From: Atkinsonella hypoxylon | Taxonomy: Eukaryota; Ascomycota; Sordariomycetes; Hypocreales; Clavicipitaceae | Direction of reading: 5' to 3' | Assembly: GCA_000729835.1 (NCBI GenBank) | Contig: JFHB01000212.1 | Coordinates: forward strand, 1 to 52,672 | Length of the DNA: 52,672 nt | Shown: positions 45,358 to 52,672 of the stretch, in pieces | Layout of the letters: every line of letters begins with the position of its first letter | Numbering within the stretch: position 1 is the stretch's first letter | The notes under the pieces: generated by a model | The model's database searches: none | Told to the model about the DNA's origin: nothing | Seen by the model: only the letters and a program-made list of their open reading frames with translations | Position numbers and translations under genes: made by a program

Positions 45358-46342
45358 TGTTAAAAATAAGCTACCCTATATAGCCTGTTTTTATGCTTGC
45401 TAGTTGCCTGTTAGTTGCTCTATCACGTGACCCTAACTAGGTCTTGTTACGTTAATTTTTGGTAGAGATATCGCTGTTACTAGATGCAAAACATCTAGAA
45501 TTGACTAAGGCAAAGTTGCCTAACCTATAGTCAACTTTAACAGCAATTTTCTCTACAATTAGCAATAGTAGAAATTCAAGAAGTATACTATTTAAAAGCT
45601 AAGAATTAGGGCTTTCTAATAATATAATTGTTAGATAGAGTTACTTATAAGGGTTGCTTATTATTAGTGAAATTTGTTAAATTATACATATAGGCGTCTT
45701 GTTTATATAGCTGTAAGTTGATTTTTTTGTTTTTATATAGTAAATCTTTTTGCGGAAATTATAAAGTAGCCTATAAGCCCCTTCTAGCAACTACAGCTCG
45801 CTAATATAGTTAGTAGGTCTATAAGGGACTAGAAAGATTTAAGATCCTACTCTTACTAACTTGTTCGTTACAGCGCTCTCAATATAAGATACTACTATTA
45901 TTATAGTTATCTACTACCTCTACGTAATCTATACTATACACTACAGCTTAATTTAGACCGCTGCTGCTTCTACTACGTAATAATTGCTAGGAGCAATTAT
46001 AGGTGCTAAATCTAAGAGACTACTACCCTCTTAGATATCTAATCCTGTAATCCCTATTATTTTCAATAGGTTATAAGCCCGGTAGCGCAGTGGTTGTAGC
46101 CCACTGCAGCGGCCTTACGTCGCCTACTACATAGTGGAGCACTGCTCTATAAGGCAGAGGTTATAAGTTTAAACCCTGCTAAAAACTATTAAAAAAGATC
46201 TAATTGCTAGTATAAGCCTATAACCTCTAGAACGGGCACCTAGATATACAATTCCAGGGGGAGTGTTAAAATATATGTTAAAATATATAAGGCTTTGTAA
46301 TCCTAGGTTTAGTTGGATCGGTCCACTCTTTTAATCTCAATA
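45358..46342 (+). mobile_element. 985-bp short non-autonomous LTR element with tRNA-like interior
   Basis: Flanked by ATTTC at 45353-45357 and 46343-46347, a 5-bp target duplication that defines it as one insertion. Parts: a 711-bp family A LTR (45358-46068, TGTTAAAAATAAGC...TTTTCAATA); primer site GGTTATAAGCCCGG (46069-46082); a tRNA-like stretch; polypurine tract AGGGGGAG (46256-46263); a 79-bp terminal piece TGTTAAAATATATG...TCTCAATA (46264-46342). The interior is only about 195 bp and encodes nothing, so it would depend on an autonomous A element. The right terminus shares the TGTTAAAA start and CAATA end with the A LTR but little between. Confidence 0.72.
46077..46180 (+). other. tRNA-related sequence (A-box and B-box like)
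   Basis: TAGCGCAGTGG (46083-46093) fits a tRNA/polymerase III A box. GTTTAAACC (about 46167-46175) fits a B box with one C to T change. The spacing (~85 bp) is longer than in a normal tRNA, and the acceptor ends do not pair well, so this is not a working tRNA gene. It retains CA/TG, unlike its surroundings. A 10-bp inverted pair AGAGGTTATA/TATAACCTCT lies at 46156-46165 and 46219-46228. Confidence 0.4.
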
Positions 46343-48679
46343 ATTTCTATATAAATAGTACTAGGGATAAACTTATTAACTTTTAGGGTGCTCTTAGCAC
46401 TTCTAGGTCTACTAAAAGTACTATATAGGCAGTAGAAATTAAGTAATATAAGATAAATTTTAATATTATCTAGTTCTATAGCTACTGTATTACCTTTATA
46501 GTTATATTCTTACTTCTTAAACTTAAAACCTTTACTCTTAGCGTTAAAACTATTATTATAATTAATATATATATTAGAAGTAATATATTCTTCTTTAGGT
46601 TTAAATAGTAATAGTATTATAGCTTAAGTATAGTTACTGTTGTTGTTTCTCTCTTAGAATAGAGTATTTAGGTTTACTAGAATTAATAACTTTAAACTAC
46701 TAAAAGAAAAGAATAATAGTAGTAGATTTTCTATAGAAGGGATAGAAATAGTTAGAAGTAGCTTTATAAAGGCTAGTTAGTTCTATAAGCTATAGGAATT
46801 TACTCTATAGATAGTTTATTGCTCTTAGTGTAGTATTTTAGTGTTTAACTGTTAAAAGTAGCTAAATAACAGCCTAAAGGGATAGAAAAAGTAGTAGCTA
46901 TAATAGTATTAATAAATTTATAAAGATTTTATAATATATAAAGGTGTAAAGAAAAGGTTATATAGTAAAAAGCATAAAAATTTATAAAAGTAAAGGTAAA
47001 TTTATAGGGAAAAGTAGGTTAAAACAATAGTATATAGATTTATAGGTATTTTCTTCTTAATCTTTTATAATTCTATAATATAGGTTAATTTTAATAGTTC
47101 TAATAATAATAAATAAGGAAATAAGGAAAGAGTTATTAAGAGATTTAAACAATCTATTATATAATAAAGAAAATTAAGACTTATAAGGAAAAGAGTTAAT
47201 AGTAAGCTTCTACTAGCTAATTTAGGGTTTTTTAGCAGGCTACCTTAGTCTTTTAATAATGCTAATACTCTTCTTCTTAATTTATAGAGTATTTCTATAG
47301 ATATTTATTTATAATTTTAAAAGCGTTAACTTTAAGCTTATCTTTAGCAATTTATTAATTGTCTTTAGTAAAGAACCCTTTCTATTATATAAGGAATTCT
47401 AAATATAGCTTACTTAACTTACTGCAGAAACGTTAGATTTAATAGGTATAAATTTGCTTAATTTCCTAATAGTTCTTTATACTAAACCCTTCTATTGTAA
47501 TTAGCAGTAGTAGTTACTTTTCTTAGTTAAAAGGGTCTTTACTCTATTTTAGCTTCTAAAGGTAAGCTGCTAATACTACTAAGTATATATATAAATCTAG
47601 TAAGAAATCTAGGTAAAATAACAATAGATTTACTTTTATAAGAACTTTATATAGCTTTACTTATTAAAAAGACTATTTCTTTTTTAGCTTTTCTAGAAGT
47701 ATATATTCTTAATGTAATTATAGGTAAACTATATTCTCTACCTTAATGTTAATAGGCTTATATTAAGCGTTATATTTAATCTTACTTAAGGCATTTACTA
47801 TACTAATAGCTGTTTCTACCTCTTATTAGTATAGCTTCTAAAGTATAGCTATATTGCTTATATCTATTCTATTACTAAGAACGTTATTTAATTAGATTAA
47901 ATTAATAATAGTAGCTAGTTAGAAACTATATATAAGTTTATTAAGGGAAATCTCTATACTAGCTACTACTATATTATTAAGTTAGTACTATAGTACTAAA
48001 AGTATTACAGTTTATAGTATATTTAAATTTATAACTGTATAGTATTAAACAGTAATAATAACTATTTAATTCTTCTATTTAGCTATTCTATCTATCTATA
48101 GGTAGTAAGCTATAGCTATAAGTAATTTACTTCTAATTTAAGTAAATATACTTCTTTAAATATTAAAAATAAACTTTAGATCTTAGTTACTTATAATCTA
48201 TTTAGAAAGGCTTTAGTTTAATTAATATAGTATTTATAAGAGTAGTTCTACCTAAATTTCTACTATATATATTATATACTTAGGTATAAGAATTATTTAC
48301 TTACTAAATAGGCAATTTACTAAATATAGTAAGTTATAGAAGCTATATCTATTCTTTTGCTATAGAGTGTTTATTAAGCTAACTTTAGGTATATTAATAA
48401 TAAAATTAAGTAAAATTATATTAAAAAGCATTAAAACTAACTCTAACAACCTTAATTCCCTTAGTAGCTTACTGCAGTTAATTGCATTTTCTTTATAGAT
48501 ATAGCAGTAAGTAATATAGGTTTAAATTTACTTATATATCTATAAAAAGTAAACTGCCTATAATTCTACTACTATTCTATAGGCGCTAAAATAGTTCTAA
48601 TTGTTATAGACTATTTTAAGAATAAATTCTACAACCTTTATAGATATATATAGTTAGAATAGGCCTTTTCTATTATAAT
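46343..48679 (-). pseudogene. Antisense C: ORF3 start and integrase region
   Basis: Reverse complement of C1 from about 20,155 to 22,500. From right to left it holds the integrase (about 48,679-47,650), the pol C-terminus and the ORF3 N-terminal part. It ends at 48679 in CTATTATAAT, where C1 continues into AGTATAAAAG; the sense C copy is inserted exactly there. Non-functional. Confidence 0.75.
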
Positions 48680-48922
48680 TGTTACGGGATAATCCTACAG
48701 ACCCGCAGGTCACTAGTGCACGTAACCGCAATTATGTATAAGTAGTTAGAAGCAACACTTAGGTAGTTAGATTGAATAATTAACAATTATTCACTAGAAC
48801 ACTATTTCTAGATGCTCCTTATAGAAGCTCTTATAACTCCTCTTACAATTTATTGTATAACCTATTAAATCTAACAACCTATTGTTACTTCTAATAAACC
48901 TACATTAGATCCTACTGTAATA
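48680..48922 (+). mobile_element. Family C 5' LTR of the sense copy
   Basis: 243 bp, TGTTACGGGATAATCC...CCTACTGTAATA, with intact TG start and a first 60 bp rich in CG and CA. It interrupts the antisense C integrase. The left flank ATAAT would be the target duplication, but the right end is outside the window. Confidence 0.85.
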
Positions 48923-51900
48923 AGTAGTAGCAATTGCTTCTAATTGTTGCTAACCCTCCTTAAGCTTAAAAAGCTAAAATTGCAATATTTAAGATAGAGC
49001 AACTTTAGAAGAAGCTTAGTAGAAGAAATTATATTTCTTTTACTAATAAAGAACTTAAAACTATATACTAATTCTATAAATTTTACTACTAAAATCTAGA
49101 TTTCTAGATTTAAAAAAGGGATCTTATGCCTTAAAAGAAAAAAAGCCTACTACTTTATCTTACTTACTATAAATTTATTAATAAACAGCTTAAATTATAT
49201 AACTAACCTAAGCTAGTAGAACTACCTTCTTACTAGAATACTATTAATACTTCTATAGTATAGTAGGTGTAGAGGTAGGTTAATAGAATTATTAATAAGG
49301 CTAAATCTACTAAACTCCTTATAGATTTACTAACAGTAATACTAAAAGGAAAAGCTAAAGCTAGATTATCTAGATTTAATAGCTTAAAAGACACTATTTA
49401 TAAAGCTAGTACTAGTTCTACTTAGAATATTAAAGGAAAGTAAGTATAGAGATCTAGATTTACACTACTTACTAAAAACTTAGATCTATTAAATATACCT
49501 TAAACTACTAGAAAGAACTTACTAATTAAAGAACTAGCTAAAGTCTTACTGCTTTTATAGGCTTACTAAAGGTTTTATACCTTTAGGCTAAGGTATAAAG
49601 TAAAGAAAGTAGTAAAACTACTTAGAAAAGGGAATCTCTTACTAGAATAGCTTATAGGTTTTTCTGCAGAAATTAGTAAGTAAATTAATAGAATTAGGGA
49701 AGAATTAATTAATAAAATTAGCAAATTATAAAGAGAATTAAATAATAAAATTACTGCTCTTTAGGTAGAGCAATAATACTTAGCCTAGAAGATAAAGACT
49801 ATACCTAAGCCTTAAGATAGATACAATAGATAATACTATTTCTAATAAGGCTTCTAGCTTAAGGATTATAGGTAAAGGGCTTCTAATTCTTACTTACCCC
49901 TAAAAGATAACTAGAACTAGAAGTAAGGTTAGAAGTAACCTTTAAGTAAAGGAAACTATATAATATAGAGATACTTTAAATACTTTAGTACTTTTCTAAA
50001 AGAATAGAAGCTATTATAATTTCTAAAGAATCTATTAAAGTAATACTATAATAGTAAAGCTAAAAAGAGCTAAGATACTAAAAAAGAATAAAATTAAGCA
50101 TTTAGTAACTTTAAATATTAGTATATAAATTAATAAGCACTACACTATATTAGAAACAACAATTTCTAGCTAAATTTAGCAAATAAGAGGCTAGATCTAT
50201 ATTAAAAATAGAATAACTAAAGCAATATATAGTTCTAAACCCCTAAAGAATAAATAGATTCTATATAGAAAATTACTAATATTAGTTACTTTAAACCCTT
50301 TAATAATAGAAATATCTATAAGCTAATTTTATATAAAGAAAAGCACACTGTTTTCTAAAATATAGAGCTATAGATCTAAGCTGTTAAAGACTACTGTAGC
50401 TATAGTGTAATTAACGCCTAAAAAGCTATTTACATTAAGCTCTAAACTCTTTTTAAAGGGAATACATTAATATAGTATAAGTAGCATCTAGATTACTATA
50501 AAAAAATAGCTATTTTTAGCAGTTTAAACTCTATTTATACTACTATCTATAAAGAATTTAGTATATAGATCTAGGATATAATAATATAGCTAGATTTAGC
50601 TAAGTTTATAGAGTAAGATATAATTAAAGAAAAATTATTTAGGGAATTTACCTTTAGAGTATTCTAATATATCTATATAAATAGTAAAACTACTAATCTT
50701 TAGCTTCTTTTAAGACTCTATTATAAGCTATACCTAGGATTATAATAGCTATACTTAATTCTAACAGTAAAAGACCTAAGATCTATATATATTACTATAG
50801 TAGATAATAAGGTTAAGGATCTATAAAAATGCCTTAAGGATTTAAAAAAACAATAAAAATTAGAAAACTATAAGGAAGGTATTAATACTTATTATACTTA
50901 AAGTAAATTTAATAGTAAGAACTCTAAAAACAATAAAGTAGCTTAAGGTAACTAAGTAAACTAGAATAAAAGCAATAGTTAATTTTAGTTCTAACCTTTA
51001 TTCTATAAAAATTACTAAAATAATTATTTTTAGTACTTACTATAAAACTAAAGGAATTAGCTGCTAAAAGAGTAGTAGCTTTAGCCTTAGTAAAACTAGA
51101 ATTTAGGGGCTAGCTAGAATTATTAGCTAGAGCTATAGTATTCTTAGTAGCTTTAACGTTTTTAATAATAAAGCTTACTGTAGAATAATAAGAAATATAC
51201 CTATATAATAACGTTTAAAGATAAATCTAACTAAAAAGACTATAAAAAGTACCTTAAAAGCTATAAATACTAGCTAATAGAAGAAGAAGAAATAGTTAAT
51301 ACTAAGGAACTACTAACTAGCCTAGAATCTAACTTTATTAAAACCTATTTTACTAAAAGTAAAGAAAAGTAAAAGAAGAAGGTTTAAATAGAGGTAGACT
51401 AAAAGGATTTATAGAGAATCTAGATAGAGTAAGTAGTTAAAGCAGTTATAAAGCTATAGCTTATTAAATCTAGTATTTTAAAGTTAAATTCCTTTCTAAA
51501 GATTCCTATTTAATTCTATAATAAAAGACTATTATATTAGATCTACCTAAATACTAGAACCTCTTTAGTGCTAGTTAATAAAGTATAGTTAACTTAGTTT
51601 AGTTAAAATGTAAAATAGGCAAAAATAGAGCTAAAACTAGTTACTAGAGTGCAATTATTCTTCTATATCTCTAAAACAGCTATATTTAACTTCTATATCC
51701 CTAGATCTATATATAGTGTGCCTATAACTAGCTATTTTACAGTTACAGCTAACGTAATAAGTAACTTAAAACTAAAGCTCCTTCTAGATTTAACCTTTCT
51801 CTATAATTATAGTGTTAAAATTGATTTTATCTGCCTTAGGGCTACTATTAGGTTTATTTATAATATAGTTATAGAAATAGGTATCTTCTAGCTAATTTTA

Positions 51901-52672
51901 AAGATTCTATATTAGAACGTAACAGTAGTATAAGCTATAATAATTCCGCTAAAATTGTAGAAGTATATTCTAGTTAAATAGAAGAAGGTACTAGCTAATA
52001 AAAAGGCTACTGCCTACTATATATACTTAAAATCCAACCTTATCCTAGATATATTACTTAGTATAACTAACTAGGAATAAATAGTAGCTTATAACTATTT
52101 AAATAAATTTATTATAATCTAGAAAAATTAGAAGGTTGCTTATCTTTAATATAATAAAGGGCTTAAGGCTAACTATATAATTATAAACCTATTTAATTTA
52201 TATATATATTTTTCTAAGGATATTATACCTAATAATAGTCTATTATCTATAGAAGATTATAAGTTATAGAAAGAAGGTAATAGTAATAGATTTAACCCTA
52301 AGAAAGTTAATAATAGTATCTTTATATATAGAATCTCTTGTTCTAAGGATATACTATATATCTATAATAAATATAAGATTAAGGTAGAAAACTTAAACCT
52401 AAATATTACAACTAAGCTTATTAACTTAATAGATAAATACAATATTTATTATAATAGAGGTATTATTTCTATACCTAAAGACTAGTATATAAGAGTAAAT
52501 CTAGTAAATAGATAGCAGAAGCAGCTAAAACCTATTTAAATCTACCTACTAAGAGCTAAAGATAAAGCTAAACTAAATAAGGTTTACAATAAGCTATATT
52601 TAAGTAGAAAGATATTGTATTTAAACAACCTAGCAGCTATAGCCTACTTAGCCTTTATAGTATAGATTAAAA
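48923..52672 (+). pseudogene. Sense C gag-pol, RIP-inactivated, runs off the window
   Basis: Gag frame from about 49,100: KKKSLLLYLTYYKFINKQLKLY, later KGKAKARLSRFNSLKD and a long helical region REELINKISKLxRELNNKITAL (about 49,700-49,770). From about 50,284 it is collinear with C1 16,240 onwards: gag C-terminus, protease (unbroken stretch 51649-51891, LFFYISKTAIFNFYIPRS) and the lead-in to the reverse transcriptase, cut by the window edge. It supplies the LTR and gag missing from C1. Stops at Gln/Trp positions throughout. Confidence 0.82.

Noticed and set aside
46077..46180. A functional tRNA gene
   Set aside because: A-box and B-box like motifs are present but the spacing is too long, and acceptor and T stems do not pair.

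Overview
This window looks like the left end of a chromosome from a filamentous ascomycete fungus (Pezizomycotina, perhaps Sordariomycetes; the class is a guess). It opens with about 18 copies of the telomere unit CCCTAA. It carries two gene families typical of such fungi. About 47 kb of it is retrotransposon sequence altered by repeat-induced point mutation (RIP: CpA to TpA, read as TpG to TpA on the other strand).

Layout: (1) 1-5,640 is a telomere-adjacent island of normal base composition. It holds a PD-(D/E)XK nuclease-like gene (990-2468, +) between two ~200-bp direct repeats. It also holds a large fungal kinase-like gene (2713-4875, -), whose 5' side carries a tandem 84-bp coiled-coil repeat and a duplicated start module. 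(2) From about 5,640 to the right edge the DNA is AT-rich and full of TAA/TAG codons. It is a nest of dead LTR retrotransposons, with no cellular gene visible.

I name the families locally. A is copia-type (LTR about 700 bp, gag-pol in one frame). B is copia-type (LTR 523 bp, telomere-like repeats and a 27-bp minisatellite in its leader). C is gypsy-type (LTR 243 bp, an extra unidentified reading frame after the integrase). E is a single-copy LTR element with a gag-like region.

Order: A LTR fragment (5872-6200); B 5' half (6201-8410); A1 (8411-16239); C1 (16240-26210); B fragments (26211-26564); A3 antisense 5' end (26565-28510); A2 pol fragment (28511-30795); E (30796-34473), split by a solo A LTR (33200-33902, target duplication ACTAT); B1 complete, antisense (34498-40769, target duplication GTTAA), inside an older copy B2 (34474-34497 and 40770-43258); C antisense (43259-48679), split by a 985-bp short LTR element (45358-46342, target duplication ATTTC); C sense (48680 to the edge), inserted in the antisense C.

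No retroelement reading frame is intact. Direction-specific TpG/CpA losses, including a destroyed gag start codon, point to RIP. The most unusual observations are: the nuclease-like/kinase-like gene pair stranded between telomere and RIP nest; telomere-type repeats plus a hairpin conserved in the leader of copia family B; a short non-autonomous LTR element with a tRNA-like interior; and the extra open frame, tandemly duplicated in one copy, of gypsy family C. Reading of broken frames was done by eye, so domain edges there are approximate.
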